A stretch of 64,000 bases of DNA from Treponema bryantii (GCF_036492245.1 NZ_AP025286.1:1116001-1180000), one strand, 5' to 3'. Positions 9,346 to 18,198 are shown, counted from the first letter of the stretch. Program-made: numbers and translations. The notes: generated by a model from the letters alone, not told the origin.

Positions 9346-9900
9346 ATGAAAAAATTTACCTTAGTCGCAGCTCTTATGGTTCTCCTTTGTGGAACATCTA
9401 TTGCTGCAAAAGAATTTGACTGGTCTCAGTGCTGGTGTAATTACGGTGGTGGAATAAAGCAGGGCGATTTCATTGTAAATGCTGATCTCGGTTTGTTTTA
9501 TGAAGATCTTGACTACAACTATATTGATGGATTCTGGTTCATGCCTCCTATTATGGTAGAAGTTCAGTATGCTCAGCCAATCTGGAAACTACCTTTTACA
9601 TTTGGTGGATATGCAGGTTTACACGGCTGGGGTGTAAAAAATTCATACACCAAAGGCTCATATTTTGTTCTTTTCTTTGGTGGAGAAGCAGCATATCATA
9701 TTCAGATGCCTCCAAAAGGTCTTGACTTATATGCAGTTACAAGATTTGGTGTAAATATTCCTTTAAAGAACTCTTACTACAATGATTATGTTCATTTTGG
9801 TGAAGCACTTGGTGCTAACTGGTTCTTTACAGATTTTATTGGCGTAAACTTTGAAATTGGTTATCCATTTACTAAACTTGGTGCTACTTTCAAATTTTAA
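9346..9900 (+). CDS. Small predicted outer-membrane beta-barrel protein, function unknown
   Basis: The 184-residue protein has a clear signal peptide (MKKFTLVAALMVLLCGTSIAA, cleavage around residue 20). The mature part is rich in aromatic residues and glycine with alternating hydrophobic strands and ends in phenylalanine (GATFKF), the usual outer-membrane barrel C-terminus. Residue spacing suggests about eight strands, as in small OmpX/OmpA-like barrels. GAGGAG precedes the ATG. It is followed by a strong terminator, so it is probably expressed alone. I do not recognise a named family, so no function is given. Confidence 0.65.
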   Translation: MKKFTLVAALMVLLCGTSIAAKEFDWSQCWCNYGGGIKQGDFIVNADLGLFYEDLDYNYIDGFWFMPPIMVEVQYAQPIWKLPFTFGGYAGLHGWGVKNSYTKGSYFVLFFGGEAAYHIQMPPKGLDLYAVTRFGVNIPLKNSYYNDYVHFGEALGANWFFTDFIGVNFEIGYPFTKLGATFKF

Positions 9901-9904
9901 CACT

Positions 9905-9952
9905 GAAAAACACTAGATATAGTGGTTTTTGACTGAAATTCTAGTGTTTTTT
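9905..9952 (+). terminator. Rho-independent terminator after the outer-membrane protein gene
   Basis: A perfect 12-base stem pairs AAAAACACTAGA (9906-9917) with TCTAGTGTTTTT (9940-9951) and runs into T residues. A shorter alternative hairpin can form within its left half. Confidence 0.8.
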
Positions 9953-9964
9953 GCATGAATTTAC

Positions 9965-9993
9965 TTGATAAATTGTGCACAATGTATTACTAT
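9965..9993 (+). promoter_or_regulatory. pflB promoter with a palindromic operator in the spacer
   Basis: TTGATA (9965-9970) and TACTAT (9988-9993) are 17 bases apart. The spacer holds the perfect 12-base palindrome ATTGTGCACAAT (9972-9983). A protein bound there would block RNA polymerase, so redox or carbon-responsive repression of pflB is a reasonable inference. The TTGTG half-site recalls Rex or Crp-type sites but the spacing fits neither exactly. Confidence 0.5.
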
Positions 9994-10033
9994 TGAAACA
10001 AACCGATACGGAAAGTTTTTCCATTCCGCGCAA

Positions 10034-10099
10034 GAATCATAAAGGAGTCCTGTTCGGAAATCGGTAAATAATATCGCTGAGGGAATCATAAAGGAGTCC
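10034..10099 (+). promoter_or_regulatory. pflB leader with a 17-base direct repeat
   Basis: GAATCATAAAGGAGTCC occurs exactly twice (10034-10050 and 10083-10099), 49 bases apart start to start, in the long untranslated leader of pflB. Each copy contains the Shine-Dalgarno-like core AAAGGAG with no start codon in the right place. Inverted pairs such as CGGAA/TTCCG nearby could fold. No known riboswitch is recognised. Confidence 0.55.
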
Positions 10100-10119
10100 C
10101 AAGGCAAAAGAGGTTTTAT

Positions 10120-12417
10120 ATGACTTTAAGACCAGAATGGGAAGGATTCAATCCTAATGGTTTATGGACAAGCGAAATCAACGTTCGCGACTTCATTCAG
10201 GCTAACTACACACAGTATGATGGAGATTCATCATTCTTAGCTGGCCCAACAAAGGCAACAGAAAAGCTTTTTGATGAACTTCAGAAATTGCAGAAAGCAG
10301 AATACACAAAAAAATCTGTTGGATTAGACGGAAAAGAACGCAACGGTGTTCTTGATATGGATACTGACGTTGTAACAGGCCTTACTTCTCATCCGGCTGG
10401 ATATATTTGTCCGGAAGGAAAAGACCTTGAACAGGTTGTAGGTCTCCAGACAGACAAACCATTGAAGAGAGCATTTATGCCTTTCGGTGGAATCAAAATG
10501 GCAGAGCAGTCTTGCGAAATGTATGGTTACAAGCCAAACGCAGAACTTCACAAGATTTTCACAGAGTACCACAAGACTCACTCAGACGCTGTATTTGATG
10601 TATACACTCCAGAGATCCGCAAGGCTCGTAAGGCACACATCCTTACTGGTTTGCCAGATACATACGGACGTGGACGTATCGTAGGTGACTATCGCCGTGT
10701 TGCTCTTTATGGTATCGACTACCTTATCGAGCAGAAGGAAGCTGACAAGGCTAACTGCGGTAATGGTACAATGACAGAAAACATTATCCGCCAGCGTGAA
10801 GAGCTCGCTGAGCAGATTAAGGCTTTGAAGGGTATGAAGGCTATGGCTGCCCTTTATGGTTATGATATTTCTAAGCCAGCTACAACAGCAAAAGAAGCAT
10901 TCCAGTGGCTCTACTTCGGATACCTTGCTGCTATCAAGACACAGAACGGTGCTGCAATGTCTGTAGGACGTATTTCTACATTCCTGGATTGTTACATCGA
11001 ACGCGATCTTAAGAAAGGCATCCTTACTGAAGAGAAAGCACAGGAACTCGTTGACCATATCGTTATGAAGTTCCGCATGGTACGCTTCGCTCGTATCGAA
11101 TCTTACAACCAGCTCTTCTCTGGTGACCCAATCTGGGCTACTCTTGAAGTTGGTGGACTTGGACAGGATGGCCGTTCACAGGTAACAAAGAACGACTTCC
11201 GTTTCCTCCATACTCTCGAAAACATGGGACCTTCTCCAGAGCCAAACATGACTGTTCTTTACTCTAAGAGACTCCCAGAAAACTTCCGCAAGTACGCTGC
11301 AAAGATTTCTATCGATACATCTTCTATCCAGTACGAGAACGACGACATCATGCGCCCAATCTGGGGTGATGACTACTCAATCTGCTGCTGTGTATCTGCT
11401 ACACAGACTGGTAAGGAAATGCAGTTCTTCGGTGCCCGCGCTAACCTTGCAAAGGCTCTTCTTTACGCTATCAACGGTGGTAAAGACGAAGGTGCAGGTC
11501 TTACTCCATACGCTCAGGTTGGTCCTGAATTGCAGCCAATCACTTCTGAGTACCTCGACTACGATGAAGTTATGCGCAAGTATGATGTAATGCTTGACTG
11601 GCTCTGCGACCTCTATGTAAACACATTGAACGCAATCCACTACATGCACGATAAATACTACTACGAAGCTGCTGAATTGGCTCTCATCGATACAGATGTT
11701 CGCCGTACATTCGCAACTGGTATTGCAGGTTTCTCTCACGTAGTAGATTCTCTCTCTGCTATCAAGTATGCAAAGGTTAAGGTTATCCGCGATGACCACG
11801 GTCTTGCATGCGACTTCAAGCCAGAAGGAGACTTCCCACGCTACGGTCAGGATGATGACAGAGCAGACGAAATCGCAGTATGGCTCCTTAAGACATTCAT
11901 TGGAAAGATTAAGAAGCACCCAACATACCGTAACGCTGAGCCTACAACATCTATCCTTACTATTACTTCTAACGTTGTATACGGTAAGGCTACAGGTGCT
12001 CTCCCTAACGGACGCCCAGCTCACGCTCCATTCTCACCAGGAGCTTCTCCATCTTATGGTGCAGAAACAAAGGGACTTATCAAGTCTTTGAACTCTGTTG
12101 CTAAGGTTCCATACAAGTACTCACTTGATGGTATCTCTAACACACAGACAATCAACCCATCTGCTCTCGGACACAACGAAGCTGAACAGGTTGAAAACCT
12201 TGTAAACATCCTCGACGGATACTTCTCTAAGGGTGCTCACCACCTCAATGTAAACGTATTCGGCGTTGAAAAACTTAAGGACTGCCAGGCTCACCCTGAA
12301 AAGCCAGAGTATGCTAACTTCACAGTTCGCGTATCAGGTTATGCAGTTCGCTTCATCAACCTTACAAAGGAACAGCAGGACGACGTTATCGCTCGTACTT
12401 GCCACGCTTCTCTCTAG
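10120..12417 (+). CDS. pflB: Formate C-acetyltransferase (pyruvate formate-lyase)
   Basis: This 765-residue glycyl-radical enzyme cleaves pyruvate with CoA to acetyl-CoA and formate in anaerobic fermentation. The catalytic cysteine pair is in [10 protein letters not shown] (Cys423-Cys424, with Cys422 making an unusual run of three). The radical glycine is Gly740 in RVSGYAVRF near the C-terminus, matching Gly734 of E. coli PflB. The active-site stretch GGxDE before the middle of the barrel is also present. Codon use is strongly biased to a small set of codons, as expected for an abundant protein. The activase gene lies 4.3 kb downstream at 16732. The identification is firm. Confidence 0.97.
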   Translation: MTLRPEWEGFNPNGLWTSEINVRDFIQANYTQYDGDSSFLAGPTKATEKLFDELQKLQKAEYTKKSVGLDGKERNGVLDMDTDVVTGLTSHPAGYICPEGKDLEQVVGLQTDKPLKRAFMPFGGIKMAEQSCEMYGYKPNAELHKIFTEYHKTHSDAVFDVYTPEIRKARKAHILTGLPDTYGRGRIVGDYRRVALYGIDYLIEQKEADKANCGNGTMTENIIRQREELAEQIKALKGMKAMAALYGYDISKPATTAKEAFQWLYFGYLAAIKTQNGAAMSVGRISTFLDCYIERDLKKGILTEEKAQELVDHIVMKFRMVRFARIESYNQLFSGDPIWATLEVGGLGQDGRSQVTKNDFRFLHTLENMGPSPEPNMTVLYSKRLPENFRKYAAKISIDTSSIQYENDDIMRPIWGDDYSICCCVSATQTGKEMQFFGARANLAKALLYAINGGKDEGAGLTPYAQVGPELQPITSEYLDYDEVMRKYDVMLDWLCDLYVNTLNAIHYMHDKYYYEAAELALIDTDVRRTFATGIAGFSHVVDSLSAIKYAKVKVIRDDHGLACDFKPEGDFPRYGQDDDRADEIAVWLLKTFIGKIKKHPTYRNAEPTTSILTITSNVVYGKATGALPNGRPAHAPFSPGASPSYGAETKGLIKSLNSVAKVPYKYSLDGISNTQTINPSALGHNEAEQVENLVNILDGYFSKGAHHLNVNVFGVEKLKDCQAHPEKPEYANFTVRVSGYAVRFINLTKEQQDDVIARTCHASL

Positions 12418-12428
12418 TAAGGACGTCT

Positions 12429-12447
12429 CCCCGAACTTGTTTCGGGG
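12429..12447. repeat. CTTGT-loop hairpin, copy 1
   Basis: CCCCGAA-CTTGT-TTCGGGG forms a perfect 7-base stem just after pflB. It belongs to a dispersed set with copies at 17915-17933 and 57746-57766 that share the loop and have compensated stem changes. Confidence 0.7.
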
Positions 12448-12458
12448 TCACATAAGAA

Positions 12459-12492
12459 ACGCCGGTCCAGCAATGGAACGGCGTCTTTTTTT
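12459..12492 (+). terminator. pflB terminator
   Basis: ACGCCGGTCCA and TGGAACGGCGT pair over 11 positions with one mismatch and a GCAA loop. Seven T residues follow at 12486-12492. Confidence 0.85.
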
Positions 12493-12496
12493 GTCT

Positions 12497-12573
12497 CTCA
12501 CAGAGCCCACGGAGCTCACAGAGGAAGTTTATAAAAAAAATAAGAAACTCAGTGTCCTCCTTAACTCTGTGAG
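12497..12573. repeat. CTCACAGAG inverted repeat
   Basis: CTCACAGAG (12497-12505) pairs perfectly with CTCTGTGAG (12565-12573). Between them are related words (GAGCTCACAGAGG, CAGTGTCCTCC). Sequences of this 'ctctgtg' type occur as dispersed intergenic repeats in many bacteria. No gene lies in 12418-12693 apart from this element, the terminator and the next promoter. Confidence 0.6.
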
Positions 12574-12633
12574 GAATTTCGACTTATATGTTCAGTTTAT
12601 AGATTGAATAACAAAATTATATATCTAAACCTA

Positions 12634-12662
12634 TTGACTCAGTAGGTAATTAGTAGTACTTT
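12634..12662 (+). promoter_or_regulatory. Promoter of the amino-acid ABC transporter operon
   Basis: TTGACT (12634-12639) and TACTTT (12657-12662) are 17 bases apart, about 30 bases before the start codon at 12694. Confidence 0.6.
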
Positions 12663-12693
12663 ATGCGCAACAACATAAAAAAGAGGTGCACAT

Positions 12694-13542
12694 ATGAATA
12701 TTACTTCTAAAAAACTTACAACAGTGCTTATTGTAGTAAGCCTGCTTTCTCTTTCGCCGGTTTTTGCTGCAAAAAGCAAAAAATCAAAATCTAAAGTACG
12801 TACAATAAATGTTGCACATACAATCACAAATGTACCATACGACTTCCTAGATGAAAAAGGTCAGCCAGACGGTTTTGAACTCGCAGTTCTTAAGGCTGTA
12901 GATGAGCTTCTTCCTGAATATGAATTCAAGTTTCATGGTGTAAGCGATGAAGAGCTTTTGATTGGTACAGAATCTGGAAAATATCAGGTTGGTACAAAAG
13001 GTGCCTGGATTACTGAAGAACGTAAAAAGAAGTTTTTAATTCCAAATAATCCTCTTGCTGCAAGTGTAATCGGAATTGCTTTCCGTGCAGAAAATGCAGA
13101 TCAGATAAAAGATCTCGAAAGTTTTGCAAGCTATTCTGGAAAATTGATTCCAATTTCTCCACAGAGTGCACAGTTCTCTGTAATTCAGGAGTTCAACGAT
13201 AAACATCCTTCAAATCAGATTAAGCTTGTTCCTTCTGATGTTTTTGATATTGCAGATTCTTACCTCTGGGTACTCGAAGGTCGCTATGATGCATACTTTG
13301 TACTCAAACTTTCTTTTGAAAAGAACGTTCTGAAAGAAACAGGTCCATATCATCTGTTTGCAGACAAGCTTGCTTACGTGCCATACAAGGGAATTCCAAC
13401 CTGGCCTCTGTTCAACAAAAAAGAAGTTGAGCTTGCCGCTGCCTACGACAAGGCCGTGCAAACTTTGAAAGAAAATGGTACAATATCAGCATTGTCACTC
13501 AAATACTTCGGTGAGGATGTGTTTAATTTTGTGAGTGACTAA
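12694..13542 (+). CDS. Amino-acid ABC transporter substrate-binding protein (SBP_bac_3 family)
   Basis: The 282-residue periplasmic binding protein has a signal peptide (residues 1-25, cleavage after VFA) followed by a lysine-rich linker. The family 3 fold begins at about residue 37 (INVAHTITNVPYDFLDEKGQPDGFELAVLKAVDE) and ends with KENGTISALSLKYFGED, the usual C-terminal motif of polar amino-acid binders. There is no lipobox, so the mature protein should be soluble. It heads an operon with two permeases and an ATPase. The ligand could be cystine, glutamine or another polar amino acid; sequence alone does not decide. Confidence 0.9.
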   Translation: MNITSKKLTTVLIVVSLLSLSPVFAAKSKKSKSKVRTINVAHTITNVPYDFLDEKGQPDGFELAVLKAVDELLPEYEFKFHGVSDEELLIGTESGKYQVGTKGAWITEERKKKFLIPNNPLAASVIGIAFRAENADQIKDLESFASYSGKLIPISPQSAQFSVIQEFNDKHPSNQIKLVPSDVFDIADSYLWVLEGRYDAYFVLKLSFEKNVLKETGPYHLFADKLAYVPYKGIPTWPLFNKKEVELAAAYDKAVQTLKENGTISALSLKYFGEDVFNFVSD

Positions 13543-13566
13543 TTTCAAATATCACAGGAGTACGGA

Positions 13567-14277
13567 ATGTCCCGACCATTTTCCCCGGTCCAGATTTACA
13601 ATAGTTTTCTGAAAATCATTCCGTACGCCGGTACAACATTCGGTGTTGTGCTTGGAACCATCATTCTGGGCATGGCACTTGCAATCCTTCTTTTTGCGCA
13701 GAAGCAGAGTAAAAAACGCTGGGTGTGCGCTATTGCAGACGGCTATATAAATATCATCCGATGTACGCCGAGCATTGTTCTTCTTTTTATCGTTTATTAC
13801 GGAATTCCAAAAATCGCACTTGCTGCTTTTGACGTAAACTTAAACTTTTCTTCTAAAATCATATATGTAATAATTTCGTTGTCGCTGATTTATGCAGCTT
13901 CGTTAGCTGAGGTTATACGATCTGCGTATCTGGCGCTCGGACGGGCTCAGTATGAGGCGGCTTTGGCTATTGGCCTAACTCCACTGCAGGCTGTCTGGCG
14001 TGTAATGCTCCCGCAGGGTATTGTTGTAGCGCTTCCTAATTTAGGAAACTCGCTTATTTCTCTTTTTAAGGAAGGAAGCCTTGCTTTTACAATCGGTCTT
14101 ATTGATATGATGGGGGCGGGGAATCTTATAATTTCACGAAACTATGGCGCTTATTCTCTGGAAACTTATCTGGCTCTGGCAGTAATTTACTGGAGTCTCA
14201 CTCTAATAATAGAACAGATTTTCTTAAAACTTGAAAAGCATTATTCAAAGGGCAGGAGGAGTCTTGATGCAGCTTGA
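13567..14277 (+). CDS. Amino-acid ABC transporter permease, HisM/GlnP family, first
   Basis: The 236-residue inner-membrane permease has about five transmembrane segments. The EAA loop that contacts the ATPase reads YEAALAIGLTPLQAVWRVMLPQ at about residues 128-150. ACAGGAG lies upstream of the ATG. The next permease gene starts inside its last codons, an 11-base overlap. With the following permease it would form the heterodimeric channel. Confidence 0.9.
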   Translation: MSRPFSPVQIYNSFLKIIPYAGTTFGVVLGTIILGMALAILLFAQKQSKKRWVCAIADGYINIIRCTPSIVLLFIVYYGIPKIALAAFDVNLNFSSKIIYVIISLSLIYAASLAEVIRSAYLALGRAQYEAALAIGLTPLQAVWRVMLPQGIVVALPNLGNSLISLFKEGSLAFTIGLIDMMGAGNLIISRNYGAYSLETYLALAVIYWSLTLIIEQIFLKLEKHYSKGRRSLDAA

Positions 14278-15001
14278 TTTTTCCTACCTTATAAAAACTT
14301 TCTGGCTTTGCGTAAAAGCAATTCCAGTAACTCTTGAAATCACAATTGTGTCTCTGCTGCTTGCAGTAATTCCGGCCCTTTTGATTGCGCTTGCCCGCAT
14401 TCATCATGTAAAAGTGCTGGATGTTATTTGCCGCATCTTTGTTTCGTTTATACGCGGTACGCCAATCGTTCTTCAGATTCTGATTGTCTACAGCATAATG
14501 CCAAGTCTTTTGAACTCACTGGTAAAATCTGCCGGCTGGTCAATAAATGTTTTTGAGATAAATCCTGTAATTTACGCTTTTGCAGTTTTTGGAATTAACT
14601 CAAGTGCAACACTGAGCGAAGTTTTTCGTTCGGCAATTTCTTCTGTTGACCGTGGTCAGCTTGAAGCGGCTCTCAGCATTGGTGAAACTCGATTTCAGGC
14701 TTTCCGCCGCGTAGTATTCCCTCAGGCTGTTGTTTCTGCTCTTCCTAATCTCTGCAGTACAACCGTCATATTAATCAAAAATACTTCGCTTGCTTTTATG
14801 ATGACCGTACGCGAGATTACAGCAGTTGCAAAAATTGAAGCAGCTTATGGATATAATTATGTTGAATCCTATATCGATATTTTTGTAATTTATATTGTTG
14901 TATGCCTTGCAGTAGAATTCATTTTCCGTAAAATAGAAAAGAGAGTTGTATATAAAGGCATAAAGAACTATAGAAGCTTTGGAAGGATAAGAGGATGCTG
15001 A
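14267..15001 (+). CDS. Amino-acid ABC transporter permease, HisM/GlnP family, second
   Basis: The 244-residue permease starts at ATG 14267, chosen because AGGAGG lies 7 bases upstream and inside the end of the preceding gene. An upstream TTG is possible but has no good ribosome-binding site. The EAA loop [22 protein letters not shown] is clear. Its stop overlaps the ATPase start by 7 bases. Partner of the preceding permease. Confidence 0.88.
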   Translation: MQLDFSYLIKTFWLCVKAIPVTLEITIVSLLLAVIPALLIALARIHHVKVLDVICRIFVSFIRGTPIVLQILIVYSIMPSLLNSLVKSAGWSINVFEINPVIYAFAVFGINSSATLSEVFRSAISSVDRGQLEAALSIGETRFQAFRRVVFPQAVVSALPNLCSTTVILIKNTSLAFMMTVREITAVAKIEAAYGYNYVESYIDIFVIYIVVCLAVEFIFRKIEKRVVYKGIKNYRSFGRIRGC

Positions 15002-15732
15002 AACTTACAGATGTACATAAATCATTTGACAAAACAGAAGTTCTCAAAGGCATTTCGCTGAATGTAGAAAAGGGAAGTGTGACAGCAATTATTGGTCCTT
15101 CCGGTGCCGGTAAAACAACCTTACTTCGCTGTATTAACTTCCTCGAAAAAGCAGATTCCGGCACCCTTGATTTTGATGATATCCATGTTGATTTAGAAAA
15201 AGTTTCTAAAAAGACAATGCTTGAAATCCGAAGAAAAACCGCCTTTGTTTTTCAGAACTATAATCTTTTTGGAAATATGACAGCTCTGGAAAATGTAATG
15301 GAAGGTCTTGTAACAGCCAGAAAAGTTCCAATATCAGAAGCAAAAGATCGTGCCTTAAAAGCCCTTGAAAAAGTTGGCCTCAAAGATAAGGCAGATTTTT
15401 ATCCTTCAAGCCTTTCCGGCGGTCAGCAGCAACGCGTTGGTATAGCCCGTGCAATTGCCGTAAATCCAGATGTAATTCTTTTTGATGAGCCAACTTCAGC
15501 GCTCGATCCGGAACTAACCGGCGAAGTTCTCAATGTAATCAAACAGCTTGCTGCCGAAGGCACCACAATGGTAATCGTAACTCACGAAATGACTTTTGCC
15601 CGCGACACCGCCAGCCACATCATCTTCATGGATAAAGGTCTGATTGTTGAAGAAGGTTCTTCTTCTGAAATATTTACAGCGCCAAAAGAGCCTCGTACCC
15701 GCCAGTTCCTTCAGCGTCTCGAAAACTTATAA
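14995..15732 (+). CDS. Amino-acid ABC transporter ATP-binding protein (GlnQ/HisP type)
   Basis: The 245-residue ATPase carries Walker [10 protein letters not shown], the Q-loop VFQNYNLF, the signature [14 protein letters not shown], Walker [14 protein letters not shown] and the H-loop VTHEM. This completes a self-contained polar amino-acid importer with the three upstream genes. It is the only ABC importer in the window with its own ATPase of this type; the two sugar importers lack one. Confidence 0.94.
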   Translation: MLKLTDVHKSFDKTEVLKGISLNVEKGSVTAIIGPSGAGKTTLLRCINFLEKADSGTLDFDDIHVDLEKVSKKTMLEIRRKTAFVFQNYNLFGNMTALENVMEGLVTARKVPISEAKDRALKALEKVGLKDKADFYPSSLSGGQQQRVGIARAIAVNPDVILFDEPTSALDPELTGEVLNVIKQLAAEGTTMVIVTHEMTFARDTASHIIFMDKGLIVEEGSSSEIFTAPKEPRTRQFLQRLENL

Positions 15733-15761
15733 TCTTCCATATATTAACACAAAATGCTACA

Positions 15762-16676
15762 ATGACGCCCACTATGGTAAAGGCATCAACACAATATAAG
15801 AGAGAGCATAAGACAGATTATGGACGCGAGAAAATTGAACTTTTGTATCATGATCAGTGGATTGCTGTAATCAATAAACCTACAGGTCTTCTTTCTGTTC
15901 CGTATCCTGGAAGTAAGGTTCGTACAGCACAGTCCGTTCTTGAAGAACTTCTTCGTAAGAAGGGAATTGCAAATGCAAAACACAAGCCTTATGTAGTTCA
16001 CCGCCTTGACCGCGATACCAGTGGCGTTATGATGTTTGCCCTTACAGAACAGGCTCAGGAAAAAATCATGAATACCTGGCATCAGATGGTAACAGAACGC
16101 CTCTATCATGCAGTTGCTGAAATTGGCCGCAATGCAGAGCAACTTCCAGAAGTTGGTCTTATTGATGATCCGCTTGCACAGAATGCACATAATGTAGGCT
16201 TTGTTCCAAAAAAAGGTGATAAAGATCACAAAGGTCATGACTTTAAGACCGTTGCAGCCCGTACTCATTACAAGATGATTTTGCAGGGACCAACTCATAT
16301 TCTTTTTGAACTCTCCCTTGATACAGGAAAGAAAAATCAGATTCGTGCACACCTGGCTTCTCACGGATATCCTCTTGCGGGGGACGAAGAACATCGCGCA
16401 CACACAGATCCTTTTAACCGCCTTTGCCTTCATGCAAGAACCCTTGAGTTTGATCATCCCTTTACAGGCGAACATATGAAGTTTGAAGTGCCGGAACCTC
16501 AAGAGTGGAGCACTTATGTTGAAAAAGGTGATAAGCATCCGAAAAAGCCGGTCTGGGATTTACCTCAGAGTAAGCCTCATCATAATGATGAATTAAAACT
16601 CGGGCAGCGCCGTCTTTCTGCAAAAGATAAAGCCCACATGGACTTCATAAAAAGTGGAAAATCTTACAGAAAATAG
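15762..16676 (+). CDS. RluA-family pseudouridine synthase, second
   Basis: The 304-residue enzyme has the catalytic motif HRLDRDTSG at about residue 83 and the later family motif KKNQIRAHLASHGYPLAGD. A basic C-terminal tail (about residues 245-304) is longer than in the copy at 6859. No S4 domain is visible. Two in-frame ATGs (15762 and 15774) compete. Neither has a ribosome-binding site, and a possible -10 box TACAAT at 15758-15763 overlaps the first, which favours 15774. RNA target unknown. Confidence 0.88.
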   Translation: MTPTMVKASTQYKREHKTDYGREKIELLYHDQWIAVINKPTGLLSVPYPGSKVRTAQSVLEELLRKKGIANAKHKPYVVHRLDRDTSGVMMFALTEQAQEKIMNTWHQMVTERLYHAVAEIGRNAEQLPEVGLIDDPLAQNAHNVGFVPKKGDKDHKGHDFKTVAARTHYKMILQGPTHILFELSLDTGKKNQIRAHLASHGYPLAGDEEHRAHTDPFNRLCLHARTLEFDHPFTGEHMKFEVPEPQEWSTYVEKGDKHPKKPVWDLPQSKPHHNDELKLGQRRLSAKDKAHMDFIKSGKSYRK

Positions 16677-16700
16677 TTATATTTATATATAGAAGAATAT

Positions 16701-16721
16701 CGGCCGTCCGCGGCCTTTTAT
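16701..16721 (+). terminator. Weak hairpin ahead of pflA
   Basis: GGCCG-TCCG-CGGCC followed by TTTTATA sits between the second RluA gene and pflA. It may end the upstream message or attenuate into pflA. Confidence 0.4.
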
Positions 16722-16731
16722 AGGAGCAAAT

Positions 16732-17478
16732 ATGCAAGGTTATATTCATCAGCTCGAAAGTTTCGGCTGTGCAGACGGACCAGGAAGCCGTTTTATTATT
16801 TTCTTTTCAGGCTGTCCTCTGCGCTGCCTTTACTGTCACAATCCTGATACCTGGAAAATGACAGACGGTAAGCTCTACACTGTAGAAGAGCTTGTAAATG
16901 AAGCTATGTCCTGCAAGGAATACTGGGGCAAAAAGGGTGGTGTAACCGTTAGTGGAGGAGAGCCTCTTTTTCAGATAGATTTTCTGATTGAACTTTTTAC
17001 TGCTTTCAAAAAGCTTGGTGTAAATACATGTATCGATACTTCTGGAGCTCCTTTTACAATGGAAGGTGAATGGTTCGAAAAGTTCCAGCGCCTTATGGAA
17101 GTAACTGATATTCTTTTGATGGATATCAAGCATATCAACGAAGAAGAACATATTAAACTTACCGGTAAAACTGGAAAGAATATCCGCGAGATGTTTGCTT
17201 ACCTCGATAAAATCAATAAGCCAATCTGGATCCGTCACGTATTGGTTCCTGGAATTACAGATAATGATGAATATCTTACTCAGACTCGTGATTTTATCCG
17301 CACCCTTCACAATGTTGAGCGTGTAGAGATTCTTCCATACCATGGACTTGGTGCAATGAAGTACAAGGATCTTGGAATTGATTACGTTCTTAAAGACCTC
17401 GAAAGTCCAACCTTAGAGAGAGTTGCTAACGCAAGAAAAATTCTTGAGTGTGATAAATATACAAAATGGCAAGCCTAA
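16732..17478 (+). CDS. pflA: Pyruvate formate-lyase activating enzyme (radical SAM)
   Basis: The 248-residue radical SAM enzyme installs the glycyl radical on PflB. The [4Fe-4S]-binding cysteines are Cys28, Cys32 and Cys35 in SGCPLRCLYCHNPDTW. The GGE-type motif SGGEPLFQ that helps bind S-adenosylmethionine follows. Length matches the PflA family, which lacks extra ferredoxin inserts. TAGGAGC precedes the ATG. A C_GCAxxG_C_C protein gene starts 13 bases after the stop. PflB at 10120 is the expected substrate. Confidence 0.95.
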   Translation: MQGYIHQLESFGCADGPGSRFIIFFSGCPLRCLYCHNPDTWKMTDGKLYTVEELVNEAMSCKEYWGKKGGVTVSGGEPLFQIDFLIELFTAFKKLGVNTCIDTSGAPFTMEGEWFEKFQRLMEVTDILLMDIKHINEEEHIKLTGKTGKNIREMFAYLDKINKPIWIRHVLVPGITDNDEYLTQTRDFIRTLHNVERVEILPYHGLGAMKYKDLGIDYVLKDLESPTLERVANARKILECDKYTKWQA

Positions 17479-17491
17479 AAAGGAGTCAAAC

Positions 17492-17896
17492 ATGTCAAAA
17501 TACTTAGAAAGAGCAAAAGAAATCCGCGCAATCGTTGAACCTCATCACAACTGTACACAGTCTGTTTTGATGTCTTTTACACAGAGTCTGAATCTTGATG
17601 ATGAAACTGCATACAAACTTGCAGTTGCCTTTGGTGCCGGAATGAAAAGTGGCCTTGTCTGTGGTGTAATTACAGGCGGTCTCATGGTTCTCGGCCTTTT
17701 TGGAGTAGATGATCAGAATACAACACAGAAACTTATCAAAGATTTCAAGGCAAAGCATTCTGATATGGTAGACTGTGCTGACCTCCTTCGTGCCTGCACT
17801 GCAGCCGGCGGCCAGCGTAAGCCACACTGCGACGGTCTCGTTTACGAGATGGTTGAGTATGTAGAAAACATCCTCAAAGAAAGAGGAAAGATTTAA
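17492..17896 (+). CDS. C_GCAxxG_C_C family redox-type protein
   Basis: The 134-residue protein starts at ATG 17492 because AAAAAGGAG lies just upstream. The family pattern is visible: NCTQSVL near residue 21, a glycine-rich hydrophobic segment FGAGMKSGLVCGVITGGLMVLGL, then CADLL, and two late cysteines in RACTAAGGQRKPHCDGLV. The third residue of the usual CGCA/CGA box is valine, so the box is slightly altered. The family is often linked to redox or metal handling but has no settled reaction. Its place 13 bases after pflA suggests joint expression and perhaps a link to iron-sulfur or oxygen stress. Confidence 0.8.
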   Translation: MSKYLERAKEIRAIVEPHHNCTQSVLMSFTQSLNLDDETAYKLAVAFGAGMKSGLVCGVITGGLMVLGLFGVDDQNTTQKLIKDFKAKHSDMVDCADLLRACTAAGGQRKPHCDGLVYEMVEYVENILKERGKI

Positions 17897-17911
17897 TATA
17901 GTTCACGAAAA

Positions 17912-17939
17912 TAGATTCTGAAACAAGTTCAGAATGACG
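17912..17939. repeat. CTTGT-loop hairpin, copy 2
   Basis: TTCTGAA-ACAAG-TTCAGAA (17915-17933) is a perfect 7-base stem, in the opposite orientation to copies 1 and 3. Its minus-strand reading is GTCATTCTGAACTTGTTTC, a form known as a dispersed repeat in many bacteria. Confidence 0.75.
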
Positions 17940-17948
17940 GTGAATCTG

Positions 17949-18154
17949 AAAAAACAGAAAATTTGGCGCAAGAGAGCGGATTTGTGGGGCAAAATGACTT
18001 TGTGTGTGGCTGCCGCGTGAGCGGCAGGTAATATAGTTACTTTACCACACACAACGTCAAGCGCATTATTGCGCGTTTTTGACCTGCAAATACGCGACCA
18101 GAAGCCAGGTTTACGATTTTTATTTTTTAATCCGTGAGTCCTTTTCTGTTTTAC
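17949..18154. repeat. Branched intergenic inverted-repeat element D
   Basis: The 338-base gap between 17897 and 18234 holds no credible gene. It holds a long pairing: the arm at 17994-18008 (TGACTTTGTGTGTGG) matches 18044-18058 at 14 of 15 positions. Looser outer arms bring together AACAGAAAA and TTTTCTGTT. Inside or beside the arm are three perfect hairpins: CTGCCGC/GCGGCAG (18009-18026), GTAA/TTAC (18027-18039) and GCGCA/TGCGC (18060-18073). The result is a multi-branched fold, either a mobile repeat or a small RNA. Confidence 0.6.
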
Positions 18155-18169
18155 ATATAACACGGTATA

Positions 18170-18198
18170 TTGAGATAACTATTTTTTTTCTATATAAT
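18170..18198 (+). promoter_or_regulatory. gatB promoter
   Basis: TTGAGA (18170-18175) and TATAAT (18193-18198) are 17 bases apart, 36 bases before the gatB start. Confidence 0.65.

Noticed and set aside
9982-9996. Tiny leader peptide MYYY before pflB
   Set aside because: It overlaps the predicted -10 box, so it would lie upstream of the transcript start.
11377-12024. 215-codon minus-strand frame opposite pflB, and similar long frames opposite other highly expressed genes
   Set aside because: They mirror strongly biased coding sequence on the other strand and have no ribosome sites or recognisable protein features.
17903-18163. Minus-strand open frame of 86 codons in the gap before gatB
   Set aside because: It reads through the CTTGT-loop repeat (giving VILNLFQNLFS, the usual translation of that repeat) and element D, with no ribosome-binding site.
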